A stretch of 45,161 bases of DNA from an uncultured bacterium. GTDB taxonomy: Bacteria; Planctomycetota; UBA1135; GCA-002686595. The position numbers and the translations under genes are program-made. Shown in pieces: positions 1-8,023 of the stretch; the stretch's first letter is position 1; every line of letters starts with the position of its first letter. The stretch spans positions 1 to 45,161 of the forward strand of contig CALEMP010000091.1 of NCBI GenBank assembly GCA_937910685.1, written 5' to 3'. The notes under the pieces were generated by a model. It did no database searches. It saw nothing but the letters and a program-made list of their open reading frames with translations, and had not been told where the DNA came from.

Positions 1-1
1 T

Positions 2-1540
2 CTCAGCCGCGGGTCCGTCCTCGGGAGCACCCGGGGACACGCCCTCGGGCTTGAAGTCGGACGGCGGGGCAAGCAAGACCACATCCCCTTCCTTGAGGCC
101 CTCCTCGATCATCACCCACTGGGCGTTGTCCTGGCCCACACGGACCACCCGCCGGGTGGTCTCGCCAGCCTCTCGCAGGAACACGACGGTCTCGCGGCCG
201 TCGAAGAAAACGCATTGCCGCGGGACGAAAAGCACGTTGGTCAGGTCCTCTACAAGAATCTCAATGTTGCAGGACATGCCCGGGCGCAACCCTTCACCGC
301 CCCCATCGAGGGCGATCATTGATCGGTAGACCCGTTGGTTGGGGTTGGACCAGTAAGAGCCCGAGTCCGGCAACTGGGCAACGAAGTCCACACGGCCCTC
401 GTACAACTTGCCAGGCTGAGCATCGACTCGGACTAAGCACTTTTGCCCGACCTGTACCTTCTTGAGACTGGTCTCATGCAGCTTCGCTTCGGCAATCATG
501 CCTCCGGCCTGGGGAATCGAAATGATATCCTGGCGTTCGCGCACGCTGGTGCCCTCATCGATGGGATCACCGCTGCCCCAACGGCTTTTCTCACGGGCGT
601 AGACCACAATGCCTGACACCGGAGCGTAAATCTTGGCCTTGCCAATCTGCTCGCCGATCTTGGTCAACTTGTCTTCCTCGCGGGCAAGGGTGAAGCGCGC
701 AGAGTCCATGTCCGCTTCATAGTCAGCGAGACGCGCCCGGGCCTGACGCACGGTCTTCTGTAAATCACGCTCGCTTGTCTCGATCGCTTGACGAAACTCT
801 TCGAGACTACGTTCGTGAGCGTATTCCAGGGTCAGTGCCTTCTCGCGCTCGGCTTGCCCCTTGGCGATGCGCGCCCGCTCATAGGACAGCTCATCCTGCT
901 CGAGATCATTTTGAGCGGCGAAATCGCGGCTGACCAGTTCGCGGGTGAACTCCAATTCCTTCTTGGCCTGGGTCATCTCCTGCTCGCGCAACAAGATGGT
1001 TTCGTCAAGGCCCTTGATCTCGTGTTGCCATCCACTGAGTACCGTTCCGGCGGTGCCGTCGCTGCCCACCTTTTCACGGCCCACATATTTTTCAAGATCC
1101 ATCTCCGCAAAGCGCAATTCAAGCTGAGCCTTGGCCAGGTCGGTCAGGTTTTGAATTTCCTGAATCGCGAACTGCTCCTCCGCCTTAGTCAAATCGGCAC
1201 GGGAACGGTTCACGGTGATCTCTTGCTCGACCCCGCGGTCCACCATCTCGCTTACGTCCAACTCACAGACCAGGTCGCCCACCTCGACTTGCTTGCCCTC
1301 CTCTTCGAGAAACAGAATCGTGCCTCCCCGCTCGATTTCGCAACGCAAGATCGCAGCATTGCTGGCCTCGAGATTGGCTCGCACGGTTTCGCTGATCCGC
1401 AAATCGCCTAAGCGCACTTCAGCCCCTTGGATCTCTACGGTTTCTTCTCCTCTGAAGAGGCCGCCTTCCACCACGGCATAGCCGATACCTGTAACCACGG
1501 CCAACCCGATCAGGGATATGGGTAAAATTCCTAGTTTCAT
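2..1540 (-). CDS. HlyD/MacA-type efflux periplasmic adaptor (3' end outside window)
   Basis: Membrane-fusion adaptor that would bridge an inner-membrane pump and the TolC-type channel encoded just upstream. At least 513 codons are open from the ATG at 1540 to the left edge, with no stop. I translated this frame by hand. It has an N-terminal membrane anchor (MKLGILPISLIGLAVVTGIG) and a first lipoyl half around residues 50-85 (GGTILFLEEEGKQVEVGD). A charged coiled-coil hairpin of over 200 residues follows. The second lipoyl half (KIYAPVSGIVVYARE) lies near residue 305, then a beta-barrel and membrane-proximal part (GMSCNIEILVEDL, VPRQCVFFDGRE). The visible end is Pro/Glu/Asp-rich. A GGAG motif sits 8 nt before the ATG, which supports the start. 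The protein is longer than most adaptors because of the coiled coil. The pump (ABC MacB-type or RND) is not visible and would be expected beyond position 1. Confidence 0.88.
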   Translation of the reverse strand, partial: MKLGILPISLIGLAVVTGIGYAVVEGGLFRGEETVEIQGAEVRLGDLRISETVRANLEASNAAILRCEIERGGTILFLEEEGKQVEVGDLVCELDVSEMVDRGVEQEITVNRSRADLTKAEEQFAIQEIQNLTDLAKAQLELRFAEMDLEKYVGREKVGSDGTAGTVLSGWQHEIKGLDETILLREQEMTQAKKELEFTRELVSRDFAAQNDLEQDELSYERARIAKGQAEREKALTLEYAHERSLEEFRQAIETSERDLQKTVRQARARLADYEADMDSARFTLAREEDKLTKIGEQIGKAKIYAPVSGIVVYAREKSRWGSGDPIDEGTSVRERQDIISIPQAGGMIAEAKLHETSLKKVQVGQKCLVRVDAQPGKLYEGRVDFVAQLPDSGSYWSNPNQRVYRSMIALDGGGEGLRPGMSCNIEILVEDLTNVLFVPRQCVFFDGRETVVFLREAGETTRRVVRVGQDNAQWVMIEEGLKEGDVVLLAPPSDFKPEGVSPGAPEDGPAAE

Positions 1541-1583
1541 GTTGCTTGCTCCTTTGTAGAGAATTCCCTACTTACGCTTCGTT

Positions 1584-1651
1584 GTGTTCTGTGTCGCTGT
1601 GTCGCTGTGTTCTGTGTCGCTGTGTTCTGTGTCGCTGTGTTCTGTGTCGCT
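1584..1651. repeat. 15-bp tandem repeat between tolC-like and hlyD-like genes
   Basis: Four copies of the 15-mer gtgttctgtgtcgct (plus strand), with one 8-bp partial copy (gtgtcgct) between the first and second unit. The last three copies are perfect and contiguous. The array lies in the 157-bp gap between the stop of the TolC-like gene and the start of the adaptor gene. In the transcribed direction the unit reads agcgacacagaacac. It is not within either coding frame as annotated. Confidence 0.93.
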
Positions 1652-1667
1652 GTGCGCGGTTCTGGGT

Positions 1668-1691
1668 ACCCAAAGGGCCGGCACTTTGGGT
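1668..1691 (-). other. Intergenic hairpin after the tolC-like stop
   Basis: Perfect 8-bp inverted repeat (acccaaag / ctttgggt) with an 8-nt loop, starting 6 nt beyond the tolC-like stop codon. No T-run follows in the minus direction. It may be a processing or attenuation structure between two co-transcribed genes rather than a full intrinsic terminator. Confidence 0.45.
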
Positions 1692-1697
1692 CCTGGA

Positions 1698-3458
1698 TCA
1701 GTGGGACGCTTGCTCCGCTGGCGCTTCGGAGTTATCAGGAACGGGTTCCGAGCCACCTTCCGGTTGCTCAACCACCTCCACTTCCGCTTCTTGCCCGGCT
1801 CCAAGCTTCGCCAGGGATTCGGGGTCCAAACCAATGCCGTCCTCATCCACGCGCAGGGCTTCCACATCGAGGTACAACTCCAAGCGGGACAGGCTGTAAT
1901 CCACAAGGGCAGCGGAGCGACTGTTGAGGGCTTGACGCAGGTCCTCTTCCGCATCGAGTACATCCCGGGTGCTCGCCTTGCCGTTTTCGAGATTCAAGTC
2001 GGAACTCTCCACCCGACGCTCGGCAAGCCCCACAGCACCCGCTTGCAGGTTCCAGGTCTGGTATGCGTTACGTGTTTGGCGCACCGCATTCCGCACTGCC
2101 ACCACGATGCCGTCCGCTTCCGCCTCCACGGCCCGCCGTCGCGCGTCCACGCTGATTTGAGCCGAGCGCAGGGCATTCCGCTCGGGGAGGCGGTCCCAGG
2201 GCATATCGAAGGAAAAGCCCAAGCTCCAACCGGTGGTGCGCCAGTCGTACTTGAGCGCTTGGTCCGTAGCAGATGGTGCGAGGAGAGACGCCTGTAAATC
2301 GAGTCCTGCCCGGGTCGCATCTTCGGCCAAGAGTTCACGGCGCAGGGTGTCCTCCAGTTGATCGAGGGAGGTCAAAAAATCCAATCGCTGGGCGAGAGCC
2401 AAATCCACCGCCCGATCTAGGTCGAGCGAAATGATCAGTTGGTCGTCCCCGGACAAGCGCTCGAATTCTGAGCGGTCCAACGGCAGAGAAGCGTTGATCG
2501 GCAACCCTAGGAACAACATCAGGTTGTCGGTGCGGCTTTCCAGCAAGGCCTCCTGGGCGATCAGTTGATTCTCGGAACGCAGTTCGTCCTGCATGGCTTG
2601 GTCCGCCTCGATGCGCGAGAGACGGCCGGCCGCTGCCATGGCTTCGTTGCGCTGGCGCAGAGAAACCAAGTTCTTGTAGTTGCGTCGCTGGTTATCCAAC
2701 TCGTCCATGGTCTGCAGCAAGGAATACAAACGGCTGGCAACGTCTACCGAATACTCCCTTCGGAAGCGTTCAAAGGAACGCACCTGATACACCATGCTTC
2801 GCTCGGCCTGGGTCAGGGGCTCGAGGGTTACGCGACGACCGGCCCCGCGCAAGAGCGGCTGGGTGATGGTCAAGGACAGATCGTTGCTGAGGGTCCAACC
2901 ATCTCCAGTGGAAACAAAGCGCAACAGGGAAGTACCAATGGAGGTCACGATCCGGGCGCCGCTGCCCAGCACATGGGTCAGTCCAAGATCCGCAGAGGCC
3001 GATGCGGTGGTATTCGAGTTGCCCGTGCCCGAAAGGTCGGCGGCGCCACCGGCGGAAACCAACCAGGACAGGCGCCAGCGTTCCAGGGAAAGATCAAGCG
3101 CTGCTAGATAGAGGGATTCCCGTTCGGTTTGATAGGTGCGTGAGTTCTCGGAAGCAATACCGAGGAGCTCCACCAAGCCCACCGGGGTCTCCCCCAAGGT
3201 CTCGCCCCCGAGGATTCGCTGGCGTAGGGTGGCCTTCTCAGGTTCCAGTCGAAACTTGCCTTGGTCCCCAAAGAGCTCGGCGCGCCTCTCGTCCAGAATC
3301 TGGTAAGCCTCCTCGTCCGCATCGGCGACCAAAGACTCAGGGCTCTGGCAACCGGCCAGTAACAGTGTGGCGAACAAGCCGAGGCCAGAAAACACAGGGA
3401 TAGCCCGTGCTCGGAATTGGCGACGTAGGTCGACAGGGGGGGACGTAATTTCGATCAC
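1698..3458 (-). CDS. TolC-family outer-membrane efflux lipoprotein
   Basis: Outer-membrane channel component of a tripartite export system, 586 residues. Translation from the GTG at 3458 gives a signal peptide ending in a lipobox (LLLAGC, Cys near residue 37). The helical TolC repeats follow, including the family-typical ITQPLLRGAGRR near residue 195 and long Gln/Glu/Arg-rich helices predicted to form the periplasmic barrel. The C-terminal tail after about residue 550 is acidic and Pro/Glu-rich. The GTG is preceded by AGGAG at 6-nt spacing, and that SD lies inside a perfect hairpin (see the regulatory entry). It is co-directional with the adaptor 157 bp downstream, so both probably serve one pump. 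The exported substrate cannot be read from the sequence. Confidence 0.9.
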   Translation of the reverse strand: MIEITSPPVDLRRQFRARAIPVFSGLGLFATLLLAGCQSPESLVADADEEAYQILDERRAELFGDQGKFRLEPEKATLRQRILGGETLGETPVGLVELLGIASENSRTYQTERESLYLAALDLSLERWRLSWLVSAGGAADLSGTGNSNTTASASADLGLTHVLGSGARIVTSIGTSLLRFVSTGDGWTLSNDLSLTITQPLLRGAGRRVTLEPLTQAERSMVYQVRSFERFRREYSVDVASRLYSLLQTMDELDNQRRNYKNLVSLRQRNEAMAAAGRLSRIEADQAMQDELRSENQLIAQEALLESRTDNLMLFLGLPINASLPLDRSEFERLSGDDQLIISLDLDRAVDLALAQRLDFLTSLDQLEDTLRRELLAEDATRAGLDLQASLLAPSATDQALKYDWRTTGWSLGFSFDMPWDRLPERNALRSAQISVDARRRAVEAEADGIVVAVRNAVRQTRNAYQTWNLQAGAVGLAERRVESSDLNLENGKASTRDVLDAEEDLRQALNSRSAALVDYSLSRLELYLDVEALRVDEDGIGLDPESLAKLGAGQEAEVEVVEQPEGGSEPVPDNSEAPAEQASH

Positions 3459-3462
3459 AAGG

Positions 3463-3477
3463 GGCTCCTAAGGAGCC
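3463..3477 (-). promoter_or_regulatory. Hairpin enclosing the Shine-Dalgarno of the tolC-like gene
   Basis: On the minus strand ggctcc-tta-ggagcc forms a perfect 6-bp stem with a 3-nt loop. The 3' arm contains the AGGAG ribosome-binding site placed 6 nt before the GTG start at 3458. Folding would occlude the site. The structure is directly visible; a regulatory role is inferred. Confidence 0.5.
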
Positions 3478-3579
3478 AGACTAGCGACCAAGGGACTGCT
3501 CGCGGCCATCCGTTACCTAGACCAAACGAAGAATTCGTCCCGCTGCAGGTTCCGGCTCATCTGACCCCAGTAAATCGAG

Positions 3580-4368
3580 CTATTGGGCTGGCTGAGGGGA
3601 CGGCACAGGCTGCTCCCCACGTGCGGCCTTCCCGGTCCCCCGGGAGCTCACCCAGCGGCGCTTGAACTGGGCCGCTTGCCGCGGCCGCACCCGCCGAGCC
3701 CATGCTTGGCGGCCCTCGGGCTGGAAGAGGATCAACTCCCCTCCACAAAAGACCTGCCGGCGCAGCACACGCCCATCCAAAGTCCGCCACTCATAACCCG
3801 TAAGCAAGGCCGCTTCTTCGCTCAACCCGGCTGCTCGAATCGCTCCGCCAGCAGCACTCAGCACCAACGGATCACGGGCCGCATCAAACACATGCAACCA
3901 AACCCCGAGCAGACCGCCCGAGGTTGGATCGAGGACCTGGACCTCCTGCAAGGGCCGGGCCCCAGCCGCCAATATCTCGGTCAATCCGCCAACGCCAATG
4001 GGCCTGTTCTTAAAGGACATGCTCCTGGGCGAAGGGGCGCCCCAACAATGTGTCTCAAAACGAAGCACGTTTTCAGTGGCCCGCACCTCTGCCAGCCAAG
4101 TACGTCCACCACGACCGTCCCGGGGCAACTCCCGGTGCACGAGTTTGAATCCCTCGGGACCCACCGATTCGGTGTCCAAGAGCACAAGTGCCCCGTCGCG
4201 CCAGACCAGGGCATGCTCCAGCACCTGCAGCCCACGGTCCACGGTGCGCTTATGGGTCACCACAGCCAAGGGCTCCCCCTGCTCATCGGGCAACAGGAAG
4301 TGCTGACTCCGGCTTCCATCTTCCAGGGCCAGGGTCGCGAAGGTGAGAATACAAAGGCAAGAGATCAC
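3580..4368 (-). CDS. Secreted protein of unknown function
   Basis: I do not recognise a family. The open frame runs further upstream to 4548, but that part lies inside the preceding membrane-protein gene, so I place the start at the GTG at 4368, giving 262 residues. The start is uncertain because no good SD is visible. This start yields a short hydrophobic leader (MISCLCILTFATLALEDG), suggesting export. The body has beta-strand-like alternation, a GGLTEILAAGARPL segment and a basic C-terminus ending in a Pro/Gln-rich tail. It is the last gene of the overlapped cassette with the two membrane proteins and the sulfatase-fold lipoprotein, which suggests a shared role at the cell surface. The frame is long and co-directional, so I am fairly sure it is a real gene. 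Confidence 0.6.
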   Translation of the reverse strand: MISCLCILTFATLALEDGSRSQHFLLPDEQGEPLAVVTHKRTVDRGLQVLEHALVWRDGALVLLDTESVGPEGFKLVHRELPRDGRGGRTWLAEVRATENVLRFETHCWGAPSPRSMSFKNRPIGVGGLTEILAAGARPLQEVQVLDPTSGGLLGVWLHVFDAARDPLVLSAAGGAIRAAGLSEEAALLTGYEWRTLDGRVLRRQVFCGGELILFQPEGRQAWARRVRPRQAAQFKRRWVSSRGTGKAARGEQPVPSPQPAQ

Positions 4369-4400
4369 GAACTGTTTATCGTCATCTCCCCAAGGGCAAC

Positions 4401-6044
4401 CTAAGGCCAGCGCCCGGGGTCCAAGCCCTTCACCACGGCGCGCCCGCCCCAGCCAGCCAAGAAGAACAGCAGCAAGCCCGCCAGGGTCGCAATCAATGAG
4501 GGTCCCTGGCCTCCTCCTAGACGTGGCAAGGCCAAGTGCCCCAGCCATCGGCCTGGCAATCCTTCCACCATGACGGTCTTGCTTTCATCCTCTAGGGCAA
4601 AGATCTCGCCCAGTGGAAAACTCCCATCCCCCATTGCCTTTTGCCGGCGCAGGATCCGCCAACGAGCACCGGTTTGGGGTCCTAAGGGATCTAGTTCCCC
4701 CACATCCGCCGCGGGAAGTTCCGCCTCAAGGTAATTCGCAAGATCCGGATCCACCAGCGCACTGCCCAGCTGGATCGTCAAACCCCAAATCACAACTCCC
4801 CCCACCAGTAGTTTCCCAAGGGGCAGCCCCGCGACAAAACCCAACCCGAGTCCCACCGCCGGACCCAAAAACACCAAGAGCGGCACGAGCTGCGCGGGAC
4901 CATGGGCATTGCGATCGCCAATAAAGAGCATCGACACCCCAATACCAGTCCAGGTCAAGGCCCCCACCAGGCGGTCCACGCCCCCCAGCATCCGTCCGGC
5001 ACCGATCAACCCAAAGGCCAGGCAAGGAGCAAACGCCAAGGCGATGCCTCCTGCACCCAACCACTCCATGAACCCAACCTCGCCCATGGCGGCGGAAGTG
5101 TGCACGTACCAATGGCGACGCCCAGCTTCCGCCAGGGGGCCGCTGCCCAAAACGCTCCAAGCAATCGCAATCAAGACCGGCCCCATCAGGGCGAACAGCG
5201 ATCCCATACGGCCGAAGGGAAAAACCACCTGCTGGGCCCGGCGTAGCCCGGCTTCTCCAAACGCCAAGGTCAAAAGCACCAGAGGCCAAATCCGCATGTC
5301 CATCAAGAGCGCCAAGGCCAAGGCGCAACCCACGCCCCAAAACCGAAAGCGTCCCACGGTTTTCCGCGCACCCACAGCCGTGGCCAAGTGCAAGAGAGTC
5401 GCTAACCCATAGGCCAGGAAAGCAGCGGCCAAGAGCGCGGGCTCGGGCCAGGCGGATGCGGAAGCCAAAGGTGTGCCGAGTCCCACGACCACGCCGGTCA
5501 TGGCCGCCGCTGGCCGGCTCGCGCCCAGACTCAAGGCGCTTGAGACAAGCGCCGCGCAGCAAATCGCCCCCATCAACGGGCCCAGGAGTGCCGCCAAGAT
5601 GTGTGCCCACACCTCGCTTGATTTCCCCCGGGTACCCGTCCTATAGGACGCTTCTAGATCGGGAAACAACCCGTCCAGGGTGCGACCCAAAATATGAGCC
5701 GGAAGCAGAACCAACATGGCGCCGGGGGGCGTGTGCCCCAGGGCAACGCTCAAGCCCTCGGGGTCTTGCCAAATGAAACCAAGCTCGCAAGCCTCGCCCG
5801 TCTTGCGCGCCTTAGAAACTTCCTGGGCCATAGCCGCGGCTTCGGGGGTCCCCGAGAGAGCCGGAACTCCCGTACGCAAGAATCCCCCCGCTGCCTGGAA
5901 TACGACCTCCTCATTCACACTGGGAGGTGTCCACCGCACGCCCAGCAACTGGACGAACAGGGCCAACAAGAACACTCCACGCACCAGGTCGATGCGTGCG
6001 TCCGAGTCGGCGGTTTTGGCTGGTTTTTTACGGATGCGCTTCAC
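4401..6044 (-). CDS. Polytopic membrane protein, GT-C glycosyltransferase-like
   Basis: 547 residues with a basic cytoplasmic N-terminus (MKRIRKK), about ten hydrophobic segments and a C-terminal soluble part of roughly 100 residues before a last membrane span. The first extracytoplasmic loop carries an acidic NEEVVF motif soon after TM1, and a later loop carries GHTPPGAMLVLLPA. This layout resembles GT-C lipid-linked sugar transferases (acidic motif after TM1, HxPP-like motif), but the match is by pattern only. The gene begins with GTG inside a GTGA overlap with the stop of the upstream membrane-protein gene, so the two are translationally coupled. The function as a transferase is inferred and the substrate is unknown. 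Confidence 0.7.
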   Translation of the reverse strand: MKRIRKKPAKTADSDARIDLVRGVFLLALFVQLLGVRWTPPSVNEEVVFQAAGGFLRTGVPALSGTPEAAAMAQEVSKARKTGEACELGFIWQDPEGLSVALGHTPPGAMLVLLPAHILGRTLDGLFPDLEASYRTGTRGKSSEVWAHILAALLGPLMGAICCAALVSSALSLGASRPAAAMTGVVVGLGTPLASASAWPEPALLAAAFLAYGLATLLHLATAVGARKTVGRFRFWGVGCALALALLMDMRIWPLVLLTLAFGEAGLRRAQQVVFPFGRMGSLFALMGPVLIAIAWSVLGSGPLAEAGRRHWYVHTSAAMGEVGFMEWLGAGGIALAFAPCLAFGLIGAGRMLGGVDRLVGALTWTGIGVSMLFIGDRNAHGPAQLVPLLVFLGPAVGLGLGFVAGLPLGKLLVGGVVIWGLTIQLGSALVDPDLANYLEAELPAADVGELDPLGPQTGARWRILRRQKAMGDGSFPLGEIFALEDESKTVMVEGLPGRWLGHLALPRLGGGQGPSLIATLAGLLLFFLAGWGGRAVVKGLDPGRWP

Positions 6045-8023
6045 TTGTGCTCCCAGAGGTACACGGCGCAGCCTTCAAGGTCAACAACTTGCCTCATGCC
6101 ACGGGAAAGAAGGGCCTGATCCAGCCCTCCGGGGCCCTGAACCCCAGGTCCACGAGCAGCAGATTGGCGATCCATATCATCCACTACCAACATCACATCA
6201 CGCCCTGGCACCTTCAAGAAGGACGGCAACTCTGCACTGGGATGCATGCGTCCTAGCAGTACATCCTGCAGAAGTGCAAGACGCTGGGCTTGCAAAGGGC
6301 CACGGTTCAAGTCCACCAGCAAGGCAAGGCCCGCCGGGATGCCTGCCATACTTCGACCCGGTTCAGGCGGCAGGCGTTCGTTGGACACATGGGTGCGCAG
6401 GGCCAACACGGTTCCAGGTGCAAGATCCATTTTGGCGATCTGCTGCAACGCCTGACTGCGTGGTGAAGCCCCTCGCAAGGTCAAGTGCCCGGTGGGATCC
6501 GTGATCCCATAGCTGACACTCCCCAAGCGTAGGTGCACACCGTGGGCCCAGTGGGCCACGCGCATGCCGCTGACGATCAAGGCCATCGCCAAGGCCAAGG
6601 GCAACAGAAGCACCGGTGTCCGACGCCAAGAAACTTCGCGGACCCCAAAGATCCCGGCGGCGAGCACCGCCAAACCCAACCCTTGAGCCCGAAAGAAGAA
6701 TGCGTGATCCCGATGAACCCCGTCACCGAACCATCCCACCAGAGCCAGGGAAAGCACCATCAAGATCAGCTGCAACACAAGGGTTCGACCTTGCCTCGGG
6801 GACGATTGGGAGGCGTCCAGTCCGACGGACCCCGGTGAGCCTTGGGGTTTCCCCGTGAATCCAAAGTTAAGGGCCAAGTAGGCACCGATCAGGGCCAAGC
6901 TAACCAAACCAAGACCCGGAGCAAGGGCAGGGAGGTCAACAGTCGGGGTCAGCACGCGCTGGGGAGTGAACCTTGCGGAAAACCTCCACACCAAGAGAGT
7001 CGCCGGAACCAAGGGCAGAAGGAACTCGACCAAGGAACGGCCTGCTCCCGCAAACCTCACACCACTGACGCGCAAGATCCCAAGGGTCAAGAGATGCACC
7101 ACGACCAGGGACGCGCCGAAGAGCGGATGGATCCCAAGGCAAAGGGCAAGGCACAAGCCAGACAGAAGGGGCCATGGGGCAGAGCCGTGGCGAAGAGCAT
7201 GGGCCCCAGCGTAGAGGCCACCGAATCCATAGGCCATCGCCAGCACTCCCGGTCCACCTCGGATCCAAGCCATGCCCGAATGCAAAACCGCCCCCGGTTC
7301 CCCGTCGGTCACCCCCGCAAGGGCCACGGCCCAACCCCCTCCGATTGAGGGCAGTGACTGCCACCAAAACGAACCGCCCCAGGCAAAAATCCCCAGGAAC
7401 AGAACCCCCACATCACAACGCCCCGAACGCCACAGCAATGCGGACCAAAGGTGCAAACAGAGCAGCACCAAAGCACAACTCCAACAGGCCAGAGCCGCAT
7501 AAATCCAAGCGGAACCAAACCCGGTCAAGGCCCCAAGGCCCGCCACAATCCAGCCGGCCACAGGACTGCATTCCAAGGGCGCACCCGCGAGCCAAGGCTG
7601 TTCGAGCCCGCCCCCGTTCAGAAAGAACTCGGCCAGACCCACCTGCCAAGCGAGTCCGTCGTGACCGAGACGCATGGCTGCTTCGCTGCCGAAGAGCAGC
7701 CTGGCGAGGAACAGGGCGGCGCCCAGGGCTATGAGGATTGCAAGCCAAGCGGCCCGCCCCAGGGGCACCCGGTCCGGCCGGCGTTCCTGAGGCAAGAGGA
7801 AGGTCGAGGCAAGCAACAGGAGCGTCCCCCAACGAGCCGAGGCGGCCCCCAAGGCAGGCTCCAGCAGCCCATGAAGTCCAGCGGCAAGAGCCGGGGACAA
7901 GAGCGCCGAAAAGAGAAGCAGCTTGAGGGGCGCCGATTCCGACGGGCTCAAGCGCCGCAGGATTGGCAGGGCTGCGAAGAGCGAGCAAAAGGCCAGCAGC
8001 AGAAGAGAAAGGGCCAGGTTCAT
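6041..8023 (-). CDS. Large polytopic membrane protein, GT-C-like
   Basis: 660 residues with an N-terminal signal-anchor (MNLALSLLLLAFCSLFAALP) and twelve or more hydrophobic segments over about 480 residues. A soluble C-terminal domain of roughly 170 residues follows. An extracytoplasmic loop near residue 117 contains GHDGLAWQVGLAEFF, which could be the acidic site of a GT-C fold. The C-terminal part includes a hydrophobic strand followed by VVDDMDR and ends in VDLEGCAVYLWEHK. The gene overlaps the sulfatase-like gene (ATGA at 8020-8023) and the next membrane gene (6041-6044). Pairing of two such proteins with an AP-superfamily lipoprotein suggests handling of a surface glycan or lipid, but no defined family could be named from sequence alone. 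Confidence 0.68.
   Translation of the reverse strand: MNLALSLLLLAFCSLFAALPILRRLSPSESAPLKLLLFSALLSPALAAGLHGLLEPALGAASARWGTLLLLASTFLLPQERRPDRVPLGRAAWLAILIALGAALFLARLLFGSEAAMRLGHDGLAWQVGLAEFFLNGGGLEQPWLAGAPLECSPVAGWIVAGLGALTGFGSAWIYAALACWSCALVLLCLHLWSALLWRSGRCDVGVLFLGIFAWGGSFWWQSLPSIGGGWAVALAGVTDGEPGAVLHSGMAWIRGGPGVLAMAYGFGGLYAGAHALRHGSAPWPLLSGLCLALCLGIHPLFGASLVVVHLLTLGILRVSGVRFAGAGRSLVEFLLPLVPATLLVWRFSARFTPQRVLTPTVDLPALAPGLGLVSLALIGAYLALNFGFTGKPQGSPGSVGLDASQSSPRQGRTLVLQLILMVLSLALVGWFGDGVHRDHAFFFRAQGLGLAVLAAGIFGVREVSWRRTPVLLLPLALAMALIVSGMRVAHWAHGVHLRLGSVSYGITDPTGHLTLRGASPRSQALQQIAKMDLAPGTVLALRTHVSNERLPPEPGRSMAGIPAGLALLVDLNRGPLQAQRLALLQDVLLGRMHPSAELPSFLKVPGRDVMLVVDDMDRQSAARGPGVQGPGGLDQALLSRGMRQVVDLEGCAVYLWEHK

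Noticed and set aside
788..1411. 207-codon plus-strand frame antisense to the adaptor gene
   Set aside because: The minus-strand frame translates into a coherent HlyD-type protein across the whole interval; the antisense frame is a by-product of codon bias.
1568..1963. Minus-strand frame through the 15-bp repeat giving HSDTE peptide repeats
   Set aside because: Most of it overlaps the tolC-like gene in another frame and it has no independent signal; the repeat is better treated as intergenic DNA.
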